Shown here one piece after another: positions 31,069 to 39,419 of a DNA stretch of 64,000 nucleotides. The stretch comes from JAJPHF01 sp035293805 (GTDB taxonomy: Bacteria > Chloroflexota > UBA6077 > JAJPHF01). Under the pieces are notes generated by a model that was not told the origin of the DNA, ran no database searches, and was given only the letters and a program-made list of their open reading frames with translations. The stretch is taken from positions 1-64,000 of the forward strand of contig DATGMD010000044.1 of the NCBI GenBank assembly GCA_035293805.1. Direction: 5' to 3'. The translations under genes and the position numbers were made by a program. Position 1 is the first letter of the stretch; each line of letters begins with the position of its first letter.

Positions 31069-33462
31069 GTGGCAAAGAACCTGGTAATCGTCGAGTCGCC
31101 GACGAAGGCGCGCACTATCGAGCGCTTTCTGGGGCGCAATTATGCCGTGCGCGCCTGCCTGGGGCACGTGCGGGACCTCCCGAAGAGCAAGCTCGGGCTG
31201 GACGTCGAGCACGACTTCCGGCCGCAGTACGTCGTGCCCAAGGAGAAGCGCGAGGTTCTCAAGGGCCTGAAGGACCAGGCGCGCGGCGCCGGCACGATCT
31301 ATCTCGCCACCGACCCCGACCGCGAGGGCGAGGCGATCGCCTGGCACCTGGTCGAGGCGATGGACCTCAGCGACCGCCAGGTGCGGCGCGTGGAGTTCCA
31401 CGAGGTAACCTCCGCCGCAGTCCTCGCGGCCGTGAAAAACCCCCGCCAGATCGACCGCCAGCGCGTCGACGCCCAGCAGGCGCGGCGCGTGCTCGACCGC
31501 CTGGTCGGCTATGAGCTGAGCCCGCTCCTCTGGAAGAAGGTGCGGCGCGGCCTCTCGGCCGGGCGCGTCCAATCCGTCGCCGTGCGCCTGGTCGTCGAGC
31601 GCGAGCGCGAGATCGAGGCCTTCCAGTCGGTCGAGTACTGGACCATCGACGCCGACCTGGCGAAGCAGGGCAAGCGCGCGAAGCCGGAGCACTTCTTGGC
31701 CGGCCTGGTCGCGCGCCGCGGCGAGAAGGTCGAGCTGCACAACCAGGCCGAGGCCGACGCCGTGGTGCAGGCGCTCGAGGGCGCCACCTACCGCGTGACC
31801 AATATCCGCGAGCGCGAGCAGCAGCGCAACCCGGCCGCACCGTTCACCACCAGCACACTGCAGCAGGAGGCGAGCCGCAAGCTGAGCTTCACCGCCAAGC
31901 GCACGATGATGGTGGCCCAGCAGCTTTACGAGGGCATCGACCTGGGCGGCGAGTCGGTCGGCCTCATCACCTACATGCGCACCGACTCCACCCAGGTCGC
32001 CGAGTCCGCGCAGGCCGAGGCTCGCCAGTTCATCCGCGAGCGCTACGGCGACGAGTCGGTGCCGCCGCAGGCCCGCGTCTATCGCACGCGCAGCCGGCTG
32101 GCCCAGGAGGCTCACGAGGCGATCCGGCCGACGTCGGTCTACCGCGAGCCGACGGCCGTCAAGGCGCGCCTCACGCCCGAGCAGTTCCGCCTCTACGACC
32201 TGATCTGGAAGCGCTTCGTGGCCAGTCAGATGGCCTCGGCGCGCTTCGACGTGACGACGGTCGAGGTCGAGGCGACGCCGCCTCAGCACGCCGACGACAA
32301 GTTCCTGTTCCGCGCCACCGGCTCGCGGCCGAAGTTCGCGGGCTTCCTGGCGGTCTACGCCGAGGGCCGCGACGACGCGACCATCGTGGACGAGGAGCGC
32401 AAGCCGCTGCCGGCGCTCGCCCAGGGCGAGGAGCTGGACCTGCTGGAGCTGCTCCCCGAGCAGCACTTCACCGAGCCGCCGCCGCGCTACTCCGAGGCCA
32501 CGCTGGTGAAGGCGCTGGAGGACCGCGGCATCGGCCGGCCCTCGACCTACGCCCCCACCCTGGCGACGATCCAGGAGCGCGGTTACGTCGAGCGCGTGGA
32601 GAAGCGCCTGCGCCCCACCGAGCTGGGCGTGCTGGTCAACGACCTGCTGGTCCAGCACTTCGGCGACGTGGTGGACGTCGACTTCACGGCGAACATGGAG
32701 GAGGAGCTGGACGAGGTCGCCCAGGGCCGCCGGCCGTGGGTACCCATCGTCCGCGAGTTCTACGAGCCCTTCCACCGCAAGCTGGAGGTGGCCGAGCAGA
32801 CGGTCGGCCGCGTGAAGCCGCCCGACGAGCCAACCGAAGAGGTCTGCGAGAAGTGCGGCCGCAACATGGTCATCAAGCTCGGGCGCTTCGGCCGCTTCCT
32901 GGCCTGCCCCGGCTTCCCCGAGTGCCGCAACGCCAAGTCGCTCCAGGTCAAGATCGGCGTGCCCTGCCCGGACTGCGGCGCCGACCTCGTGGAGAAGCGC
33001 ACGAAATCGAAGCGCACGTTCTACGGCTGCGCGGCCTATCCGGCCTGCGAGTGGACCTCCTGGCAGAAGCCGGTGGCCGAGCGCTGCCCGACCTGCGGCG
33101 GCGTGCAGGTTGAGGCCGCCCGCGACCGCTTGCGCTGCCTGACCTGTAACCCGCTGCCCGAGCGGCCGGCTGCCGCGGCGCGCGGCCGGCAGAACGGCAC
33201 GGCGACGAGCAGCCGCAACGGCGCCGCGGCGAGTCGCAATGGTACGGCGGCCAAGCCGGGAGCCGCCAAGACGGCCGGCGCGCGGCGGCCGGCGGCGAAG
33301 ACCGCCAGCCGCAACGGCCGCGCGACCGGCACGGCGAGCGCGACGCGCCCGAAGGCCGGCGCGGCTCGCGCGACGACACGCGGCCGCGCGGCCGCCGGCA
33401 AGGCGAAGCCCCGCGGTCGCGCCACCACGCGCGCCGCGACGGCGAGCGGAGGGAAGCGATGA
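31069..33462 (+). CDS. topA: DNA topoisomerase I, 797 aa
   Basis: Type IA enzyme that relaxes negative supercoils. The Toprim domain (LVIVESPTKARTIERFLG, DPDREGEAIAWH), the active-site Tyr302 in ITYMRTDS and the GIGRPSTYAPTL motif are intact. Three C4 zinc fingers follow (CEKCG...C-x4-C, CPDCG...C-x4-C, CPTCG...C-x2-C). The last 100 residues are an Ala/Arg/Lys/Asn-rich tail, probably DNA-binding. GTG 31069 follows CGGAGGAAC. It overlaps pepQ by 4 nt. Confidence 0.97.
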   Translation: MAKNLVIVESPTKARTIERFLGRNYAVRACLGHVRDLPKSKLGLDVEHDFRPQYVVPKEKREVLKGLKDQARGAGTIYLATDPDREGEAIAWHLVEAMDLSDRQVRRVEFHEVTSAAVLAAVKNPRQIDRQRVDAQQARRVLDRLVGYELSPLLWKKVRRGLSAGRVQSVAVRLVVEREREIEAFQSVEYWTIDADLAKQGKRAKPEHFLAGLVARRGEKVELHNQAEADAVVQALEGATYRVTNIREREQQRNPAAPFTTSTLQQEASRKLSFTAKRTMMVAQQLYEGIDLGGESVGLITYMRTDSTQVAESAQAEARQFIRERYGDESVPPQARVYRTRSRLAQEAHEAIRPTSVYREPTAVKARLTPEQFRLYDLIWKRFVASQMASARFDVTTVEVEATPPQHADDKFLFRATGSRPKFAGFLAVYAEGRDDATIVDEERKPLPALAQGEELDLLELLPEQHFTEPPPRYSEATLVKALEDRGIGRPSTYAPTLATIQERGYVERVEKRLRPTELGVLVNDLLVQHFGDVVDVDFTANMEEELDEVAQGRRPWVPIVREFYEPFHRKLEVAEQTVGRVKPPDEPTEEVCEKCGRNMVIKLGRFGRFLACPGFPECRNAKSLQVKIGVPCPDCGADLVEKRTKSKRTFYGCAAYPACEWTSWQKPVAERCPTCGGVQVEAARDRLRCLTCNPLPERPAAAARGRQNGTATSSRNGAAASRNGTAAKPGAAKTAGARRPAAKTASRNGRATGTASATRPKAGAARATTRGRAAAGKAKPRGRATTRAATASGGKR

Positions 33463-34619
33463 GCCTGCACATCGACCAGGCCGACATCCGGCGGCGCGTG
33501 GACGCCCTGCGCGAGCTGCTGGCCCAGCGCGACCTGGACGCGCTGCTCGTCTCGCAGCCCGAGTCGCGCTACTACCTGAGCGGCTACGCCGGCACCGACC
33601 TCCCCCCCCGTGACTCGGCCGGCTACCTGCTGCTCACGCCCGACAAGATGCAGCTCCTGACCGACATGCGCACCACGCAGCAGGCCGAGCAGGAGGCGCC
33701 GAGCTACGAGGTCGTCCAGTACCCGACCGGCACGCGGCCGATGGAGCAGGTGGCCAAGCTCGCGCACCAGCACGGCCTGAAGCGGCTCGCCTTCGAGGCG
33801 ATCCACCTGCCGTACCAGTTCTATACCGACCTCCGGACCGCGCTCGATCCAGCGATCGAGCTGGTGCCGCGCTCAGATCTGGTGGACGAGCTGCGGATCA
33901 TCAAGGACCCCACGGAGCTGCGGGCGCTCCAGGCCGCGATCGACGTGCTGGACGACGCCTTCGCGCACCTCGCGCGCTTCATCGAGCCCGGCCTCACCGA
34001 GGAGCGCCTGGCCTGGGAGCTGGAAGCGTACCTCCGCACGCACGGCGCCCAGGGCGTGTCGTTCGACCCGATCACCGTGGGCGGCCCGCAGGCCGCCATC
34101 CCGCACGCCGTCCCGTCGCCGCGGCCGCTGCGCGAGGGCGAGTCGATCGTCATCGACATCGGTGCGCTCCAGGACCACTACTGCTCCGACATGACGCGCA
34201 CGGTCTGCATCGGCCCCGTCCCCGAGAAGCTGCAAGAGATCTACGGCATCGTGCTGGAGGCCCAGCTCGCCGCCGAGCGCGCCATCCGTCCTGGCATGAC
34301 GGGCAAGGAGGCCGACGCCATCGCCCGCGACCTGATCACCCAGGCCGGCTACGGCGAGCAGTTCGGCCACGGCCTGGGCCACGGGATCGGCCTGGAGGTC
34401 CACGAGCCGCCGTGGGTGTCGCGCGGCAAGGGCGAGATCGTCCTGCGGCCCGGCATGGTGTTCAGCGTCGAGCCGGGCATCTACCTGCCCGGCTGGGGCG
34501 GCGTGCGCATCGAGGACCTGGTGCTGCTGCGCGAGGACGGCTGCGAGGTGCTCTGCCGCTCGCCCAAGGCCTGTGGGCTGGACGAGACGCGGCGCGCGCT
34601 CGACGCCGAGGCGGCGTAG
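33459..34619 (+). CDS. pepQ: M24-family Xaa-Pro peptidase, 386 aa
   Basis: A two-metal peptidase that cleaves peptides next to proline. The N-terminal creatinase-like domain (about 1-135) precedes the pita-bread domain with ligands in VIDIGALQDHYCSDMTRT (two Asp), GHGLGHGIGLEVHE (His), FSVEPGIY (Glu) and GVRIEDLV (Glu). Length and motifs fit aminopeptidase P/prolidase. It starts in the topA stop (ATGA overlap) and xseA starts 4 bp after its end, so the three genes are co-transcribed. Confidence 0.93.
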   Translation: MSLHIDQADIRRRVDALRELLAQRDLDALLVSQPESRYYLSGYAGTDLPPRDSAGYLLLTPDKMQLLTDMRTTQQAEQEAPSYEVVQYPTGTRPMEQVAKLAHQHGLKRLAFEAIHLPYQFYTDLRTALDPAIELVPRSDLVDELRIIKDPTELRALQAAIDVLDDAFAHLARFIEPGLTEERLAWELEAYLRTHGAQGVSFDPITVGGPQAAIPHAVPSPRPLREGESIVIDIGALQDHYCSDMTRTVCIGPVPEKLQEIYGIVLEAQLAAERAIRPGMTGKEADAIARDLITQAGYGEQFGHGLGHGIGLEVHEPPWVSRGKGEIVLRPGMVFSVEPGIYLPGWGGVRIEDLVLLREDGCEVLCRSPKACGLDETRRALDAEAA

Positions 34620-34623
34620 CATC

Positions 34624-35913
34624 GTGCGCATCTTCGAGGTCGGCGAGGTCATGCGCCACGCGCGCGGCCTGCTGGAGAACGACCCGCTGCTGGCCGACGT
34701 GTGGGTCCACGGCGAGATCTCCAGCCTCTCACCGCCATCGGCGAACGGCCACGTCTATTTCTGCTTGCGCGAGGCCAACAGCCAGCTCAACTGCGTCCTC
34801 TTCCGCAAGGACGCCCGCCGCCTGCGCATCCCCCTGGAGCACGGCCAGTCGGTGATCGCCCACGGCTGCGGCACCCTCTACGAGGCCCGCAGCACTTTCC
34901 AGCTCATCGCCGATCTAGTCGAGCCCGAGGGCGTTGGCCTGGCGCAGCTCCAGTTCGAGCTGCTGCGCCAGCGACTGGAGGAGGAGGGGCTGTTCGCCCT
35001 CGAGCGTAAGCGGCCGCTGCCCGCGTTCCCGCGCCGCATCGGCGTCGCCACGTCCGCGAGCGGTGCCGTCATTCACGATATCGTGCGCGTGCTCAGCCGC
35101 CGCTACCCGCTGGCCGAGGTCGTCATCGCCCATTGCGCCGTGCAGGGCGACAGCGCGCCGCGCGAGATCGTCGCCGCCATCGCCCGCCTGAACGAGTACG
35201 CGGCGCCGCGCCTGCCTGAGTGCGAGCAAGCGAGCGCGATCGACGTGCTGATCCTGGCGCGCGGCGGCGGGGCGCCCGAAGAGCTAGCCGTGTTCAACGA
35301 CGAGGCGGTGGCGCGCGCCATCTTCGCCTCCGCCATCCCGGTAATCAGCGCGATCGGCCACGAGACCGACTACACGATCGCCGACTTCGTGGCCGACGTG
35401 CGGGCCGCCACGCCGTCGGTGGCGGCCGAGCTGGTGGCGCCGGACATGGCGGCGCTACAAGACGACGTGCTGGATGCCCGCCGCCGGCTCGCCGCCCGCA
35501 TCATGGACCAGGTGCAGGACGAGCGCCAGCGCGTGGCCGCGGCGCAGCAGCGGCTGCTGTGGCACTCGCCGCAGGCGACGGTGGCCCGGCGCCGCCAGGA
35601 GACCGACGATCTCGTGCAGCGGCTGCGCGCGGCCGTCGAGCAGGCGATCGCCGCCCGCCGCCACCGCCTGGAGGCCCGCACGCTGCAGCTGCACGCCCTC
35701 AGCCCAAGCACGACGCTCGCGCGCGGCTACGCTCTGTGCTACGATGCGAGCGGCGCCGTGGTGACGGCCGCCGAGCAGGTGGCCTCGGGCAGTCTGATCG
35801 ACGTGCGGCTGCACAGGGGGGTGCTGCGCGGCGAGGTCCAGGCGACGGCGGACCTAGCCAGCGCCAACGGTGCAGCGCGGCTGGCTCCCGCGGTCGACAG
35901 CCCGAGTGGCTAA
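34624..35913 (+). CDS. xseA: Exodeoxyribonuclease VII large subunit, 429 aa
   Basis: With XseB it degrades single-stranded DNA from both ends. The OB-fold domain (VWVHGEISSL, GHVYFCLRE) is followed by the catalytic domain (RIGVATSASGAVIHDIVRVL, IDVLILARGGGAPEELAVFN, PVISAIGHETDYTIADFVAD) and a helical C-terminus. GTG 34624 (MRIFEVGEV) matches the family start; the frame is open from 34573 inside pepQ. The partner xseB begins 271 bp later, after three palindromic repeats. Confidence 0.95.
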   Translation: MRIFEVGEVMRHARGLLENDPLLADVWVHGEISSLSPPSANGHVYFCLREANSQLNCVLFRKDARRLRIPLEHGQSVIAHGCGTLYEARSTFQLIADLVEPEGVGLAQLQFELLRQRLEEEGLFALERKRPLPAFPRRIGVATSASGAVIHDIVRVLSRRYPLAEVVIAHCAVQGDSAPREIVAAIARLNEYAAPRLPECEQASAIDVLILARGGGAPEELAVFNDEAVARAIFASAIPVISAIGHETDYTIADFVADVRAATPSVAAELVAPDMAALQDDVLDARRRLAARIMDQVQDERQRVAAAQQRLLWHSPQATVARRRQETDDLVQRLRAAVEQAIAARRHRLEARTLQLHALSPSTTLARGYALCYDASGAVVTAAEQVASGSLIDVRLHRGVLRGEVQATADLASANGAARLAPAVDSPSG

Positions 35914-35950
35914 TGTGTCACACCAGATCCCGCGCCGCCGGCCCCATACC

Positions 35951-36120
35951 CCCTCTCCCCCTGGGAGAGGGCCGGGGTGAGGGCACGCCCCGCGACCTCC
36001 CTCTCTCCCGCGGGAGAGGGGGGCAAGGGGGAGATAGCGTCCTACTCCCTCTCCCCCTGGGAGAGGGCAGGGGTGAGGGCACGCTCCAGTAGCCCAACCG
36101 CCGGGCCACATCGACTATCA
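35951..36120. repeat. Three GGGAGAGGG palindromic repeats between xseA and xseB
   Basis: Cores lie at 35951-35984, about 35999-36032 (variant with CCCGCGGGAGAGG) and 36047-36080. The last has the extended tail (AGCCCAACCGCCGGGCCACATC) that also occurs at 16.36-16.40 kb. The repeats separate the two subunit genes by 271 bp. Confidence 0.75.
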
Positions 36121-36184
36121 ACCCGACGCGGCAGCGGACGCGAACAGACAGCGCGTGAGGGGCACGGCCCCGGGAGAACAGGCG

Positions 36185-36406
36185 ATGACGAACGACGCGG
36201 CGGAGTTCGAGGCGGCATTCGGGCAGCTCGAAGAGTGCGTGGCGGTGCTGGAGCAGGGCGGCCTGACGCTCGAGGCCGCGCTCGCACGCTTCGAGCAGGG
36301 CATGCGGCTCAGCGGTCGCTGCGCGGCCATCCTGGACGAGGCGGAGTTGCGGATCACGCGCCTGCTCGCCGACGACGAGGACGAGGAGGAGGCGCCCGCC
36401 TTCTGA
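36185..36406 (+). CDS. xseB: Exodeoxyribonuclease VII small subunit, 73 aa
   Basis: The short helical partner of XseA. FEAAFGQLEECVAVLEQGGLTLEAALARFEQGMRL matches the conserved core, followed by an acidic tail. ATG 36185 follows GGGAGAACAGG; an ATG at 36155 would add an unusual leader. It has been separated from xseA by repeats. Confidence 0.93.
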   Translation: MTNDAAEFEAAFGQLEECVAVLEQGGLTLEAALARFEQGMRLSGRCAAILDEAELRITRLLADDEDEEEAPAF

Positions 36407-36577
36407 GCGGGCGCGCGGCCGACGCGCTACGGTGGTGTTCCACGGGAGTCGAGTCAAGGAGCCATCATCCCACAAACCGCTTGGCGCGCCGATCGGCACT
36501 TTCCGCGGCCCGTCGCCCGTGGGCGGTTGCCGAGTAGCGCGCATCCGGCAGGCTGAGCAAGCGGAGCGAGCGTCGCC

Positions 36578-37012
36578 GTGGCCGACCTCCTGGCCAATCG
36601 CGTGCTGGTGATCTCGGTGCTGGCCTGGGCGCTGGCCCAGACGCTGAAGGTGCTGATCTACGTCACCCACGAGCGTCGCCTGAACCTGCGCTATCTCGCC
36701 AGCTCGGGCGGCATGCCCAGCTCCCACTCGGCGCTCGTCACGGCCCTCGCCACCGGCGTGGCGCTCACCACGGGCATCCGCGGCCCGCTGTTCGCCATCG
36801 CGGTCCTGTTCGCGGCCGTGGTCATGTACGATGCCGCTGGCGTCCGTCAATCGGTAAGCATCCAGGCGCGCATCCTGAACCGCATGCTAGACGAGATCTT
36901 CACGGAGCACGCCTTCAACGAGAAGCGCCTGCGCGAGCTGATCGGCCACACGCCCGTCGAGGTCTTCGCGGGCGCCGTGCTGGGCTTCGTGGTCGCCGTG
37001 GTGTTCATCTGA
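36578..37012 (+). CDS. Divergent PAP2 family (DUF212) membrane protein, 144 aa
   Basis: Recognised by the N-terminal LAWALAQTLKVLIYV, SSGGMPSSHSALVTALATG and MYDAAGVRQSVSIQARILN motifs of the DUF212/YuiD family. It has four hydrophobic segments. The family resembles acid phosphatases of the PAP2 type but the substrate is unknown. GTG 36578 is preceded by GGAGCGAGCG. Confidence 0.88.
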   Translation: MADLLANRVLVISVLAWALAQTLKVLIYVTHERRLNLRYLASSGGMPSSHSALVTALATGVALTTGIRGPLFAIAVLFAAVVMYDAAGVRQSVSIQARILNRMLDEIFTEHAFNEKRLRELIGHTPVEVFAGAVLGFVVAVVFI

Positions 37013-37053
37013 GCCGCCGCGCAGTAATCCGGTGGGCTAGGCGGGCCCAGAGT

Positions 37054-37171
37054 AGCTTGCCCGCAAGGTGAGCAGCCAGCGCGACGTAGGGGCGGGTTTC
37101 ATGCCCGCCCGCGGCCCGCAGGCCGCAGCCCCGCGTCCGCAGACCGCTCGGCCCGGCTGCAATCCGCTGTA
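37054..37171. repeat. Dispersed intergenic repeat, copy B
   Basis: CAAGGTGAGCAGCCAGCG, GTAGGGGCGGG...CCCGCCCGCGGCC and CTGCAATCCGCTGTA align with copy A (125-270). It lies between two convergent genes. Confidence 0.6.
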
Positions 37172-37215
37172 ACGTCTGACTACGTCAAACGGTGGGGCCG
37201 GCCAGTAGGCTCGGC

Positions 37216-37875
37216 TTAGCGGCGCTGCGGCGCCACCAGGCTCGCTTGCTGCACGCTGTCCAGCGGGTACATGCGCACCGTACGGGTCTGGCGGCACTGG
37301 CCGATCAGGTACCAGCCGCCCTGATAAGGGACTACCAGCTCGGGGTCGAGCACCGGGTCCACCGCGAACGTCGCGCTCGCCTCGGCGCCGTAGCGCAGTC
37401 GCACCCCCGCGCCCCGCTGCATGGCCTGCGCCAGCACGCCGAGCACCGCGTCGGGCACCGGCTCGGCGCCGCTCGCCAGCGCGCCCGCCAGCGTCAGGCG
37501 CAGCAGCGGCCGCAGGTGGATCGGCAGCAGCGCCGGCAGCTTCGCGGCCAGCGCGCGCACCGCGACAGCCCCAGCCGGCCCGGTCGCGGCCTGCTCCAGC
37601 GCGCGAGCCAGCAGGTACGCCTCCGGCAGGCCAAACGACCGCGCGCCCGGCCCGTCGTCGGACACGAACCGGTAGCCGCCGCGCCGCGTCAGCGGTAGGC
37701 CCATCTCGTAGCGGATCGTGTTAAGGTCGGCTTGCAGCGTCCGCTCCGCCACCGCGAAGTGGTCGGCCAGCGCCCGACGCGTGCAGCCAGGATGCGTCGC
37801 GATGTACTCGACGATGGCCCAGACCCGGCGGAAACGGTCCGCCACTAACCGCTTGCGAGGCGGGGCTGTACGCAT
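37216..37875 (-). CDS. HTH/WYL-type transcriptional regulator, 219 aa
   Basis: An N-terminal winged HTH (HPGCTRRALADHFAVAERTLQADLNTIR) is followed by a WYL-like domain ending GGWYLIGQCRQTRTVRMYPLDSV. The WYL core (here WYL in GGWYLIG) often binds ligands or nucleic acid. ATG 37875 follows GAGGG; upstream ATG 37968 is less likely. The target is unknown. Confidence 0.82.
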   Translation of the reverse strand: MRTAPPRKRLVADRFRRVWAIVEYIATHPGCTRRALADHFAVAERTLQADLNTIRYEMGLPLTRRGGYRFVSDDGPGARSFGLPEAYLLARALEQAATGPAGAVAVRALAAKLPALLPIHLRPLLRLTLAGALASGAEPVPDAVLGVLAQAMQRGAGVRLRYGAEASATFAVDPVLDPELVVPYQGGWYLIGQCRQTRTVRMYPLDSVQQASLVAPQRR

Positions 37876-37985
37876 CGCGTGCCCTCGGTGGCGCCGCCGG
37901 GCTCGGCGCCCGTCGCGCGGATCGGACGGCGGAGACGAAGACGCCCCCGACACCGGCCGGGGGCGCATGGAGCTGTTATCAGCGC

Positions 37986-38061
37986 TGGTACGCGAGGAGG
38001 GACTCGAACCCTCGGCCTCTACCTCCGCAGGGTAGCGCTCTATCCGCTGAGCTACTCGCGC
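37986..38061 (-). tRNA. tRNA-Arg (anticodon GCG), CCA encoded
   Basis: The 73-nt cloverleaf (38061 to 37989) folds fully: acceptor GCGCGAG/CTCGCGT, D stem GCTC/GAGC, anticodon stem CTACC/GGTAG with loop CTGCGGA, T stem GAGGG/CCCTC with loop TTCGAGT, then A73 and an encoded CCA. The anticodon is GCG, which reads the Arg codon CGC directly. Most bacteria use ACG (inosine) for this box. CGC is very common in the genes here. Confidence 0.93.
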
Positions 38062-38074
38062 TCGGACAAGCAGG

Positions 38075-38104
38075 AGTATACCAGGCCCATGCCGCTCCGA
38101 ACAA
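38075..38104 (-). promoter_or_regulatory. tRNA-Arg promoter
   Basis: On the minus strand, TTGTTC (38104-38099) and TATACT (38080-38075) with a TGG extension are spaced by 18 bp, about 14 bp upstream of the tRNA. Confidence 0.65.
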
Positions 38105-38306
38105 GAAACCGATTACCGGCGCCAGCGCCCGGGCAGCCGCGGCGTCCCGCCCCCAGCGCGCTCCCGCCTCGCGGCGAGCCTGCCCTCCAGACGATCCGCC
38201 GGTCGGCTCGACGCGCCACACCGAGGGACGCCGCCCATAGCAAACCCGACACCCGACGCCGGCGCCAGCGCCCCGTCCGGCCGCCGTTCCGGCGCCCGGC
38301 AAGGCC

Positions 38307-39335
38307 ATGATTCCCGTCGCCGACACGGCGCCCAAGCGCTCCTTCCCCTGGGTCACGGCGACACTCGCCCTGGCCTGCGTCCTGGTGTTCGCCTACGAGC
38401 TGCTGCTCGGGCCGCGGCTCGACCTCTTCGTGCGCCAGTGGGGCGCCACGCCCACCCTCGTGCTGGCTGCGCTGAACGGCGATCCCCGCGTGCCCCACGC
38501 CGTGCTCTGGACGCTGCTCACGTCCCAGTTCATCCATGCTGGTTGGGCGCACCTGCTCGGCAACCTGCTGTACCTCTGGGTGTTCGGCCGCGCCGTCGAG
38601 GACCGGCTAGGCCCCCTGCTCTACCTTGCGCTCTACCTCGCCTGGGGCGTCGGCGCCGCGCTCGTGCAGATCGTCCTCGGCGGCCCCTCGGCCGCGCCGC
38701 TCGTCGGCGCGTCGGGCGCCATTTCCGGCGTGCTCGGCGCCTATCTCGTCCTCTTCCCCGGCGCCTGGGTCTCCCTGCTCGTGCCGCTGTTCGTTTTCTT
38801 CTGGGTGTTCGACGTGCCCGCGGTCCTGGTGCTCGGCTTCTGGTTCGTCGAGCAGCTCCTGAGCGGCGCCGCCACCATTACCCGCGCCAGCCACCTGAGC
38901 AGCGGCGTCGCCGTTTGGGCGCACGTCGGCGGCTTCCTACTCGGCGCCCTCACCGGGCTAACCGCGCCCGGCCCCCCGCGCGCCCCCACGGCCGCCCGCC
39001 ATCCAGCCCCGCGCCGCGCCCCCCAGCGCGGCCCGTTCTGGCTCGGCGCCAGCCTGGTGGCCACCGCCGCTAACGCCGTCGCCCTGCTCGTCGCCGTCCG
39101 CGTACTGCTGGTCCTCCTGACCAGCGCGCCGCGTAGCCTCCTCGCGCCGCTGGTCCGGGCCATCGTCGCGCTGACGGCCCCCCTCGTCGAGCCGTTCGTA
39201 GGCGTCCTCCCCGCCGTCCGGCTGGACGGCCGCGTGCTCGAGCTATACGCGGTCGCCGCCGCCCTCGCCTACTGGGCCGCCGGCGCCCTCCTCGCCTCGC
39301 TGCTCGAGACCGCGCCGCCGCATCGAGAGAGCTAA
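38307..39335 (+). CDS. Rhomboid intramembrane serine protease with C-terminal membrane domain, 342 aa
   Basis: The rhomboid domain (about 10-220) shows the HAGWAHLLGNLLYLWVFG loop, catalytic Ser in GASGAISGVLGAY and His in WAHVGGFLLGAL. A Pro/Ala/Arg linker follows, then three more hydrophobic segments (about 240-330) with ALTAPLVEPFVGVLP resembling a YggT-type domain. The combination is a fusion not seen in the basic rhomboid. No clear ribosome site precedes ATG 38307. Substrates are unknown. Confidence 0.85.
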   Translation: MIPVADTAPKRSFPWVTATLALACVLVFAYELLLGPRLDLFVRQWGATPTLVLAALNGDPRVPHAVLWTLLTSQFIHAGWAHLLGNLLYLWVFGRAVEDRLGPLLYLALYLAWGVGAALVQIVLGGPSAAPLVGASGAISGVLGAYLVLFPGAWVSLLVPLFVFFWVFDVPAVLVLGFWFVEQLLSGAATITRASHLSSGVAVWAHVGGFLLGALTGLTAPGPPRAPTAARHPAPRRAPQRGPFWLGASLVATAANAVALLVAVRVLLVLLTSAPRSLLAPLVRAIVALTAPLVEPFVGVLPAVRLDGRVLELYAVAAALAYWAAGALLASLLETAPPHRES

Positions 39336-39419
39336 CCACAGCTGGCTCAGAAGCTCCGCCGTGGTCAGGCCACCCTGCCACGGGTACCAGTAGGGCGCCT
39401 CTCCCAACCCTGGAAGCCG

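Noticed and set aside
30784..32775. A 663-codon open frame on the minus strand across dprA and topA
   Set aside because: It is the antisense shadow of topA, whose domains and catalytic Tyr are clear. The long frame follows from high GC and few stop codons.
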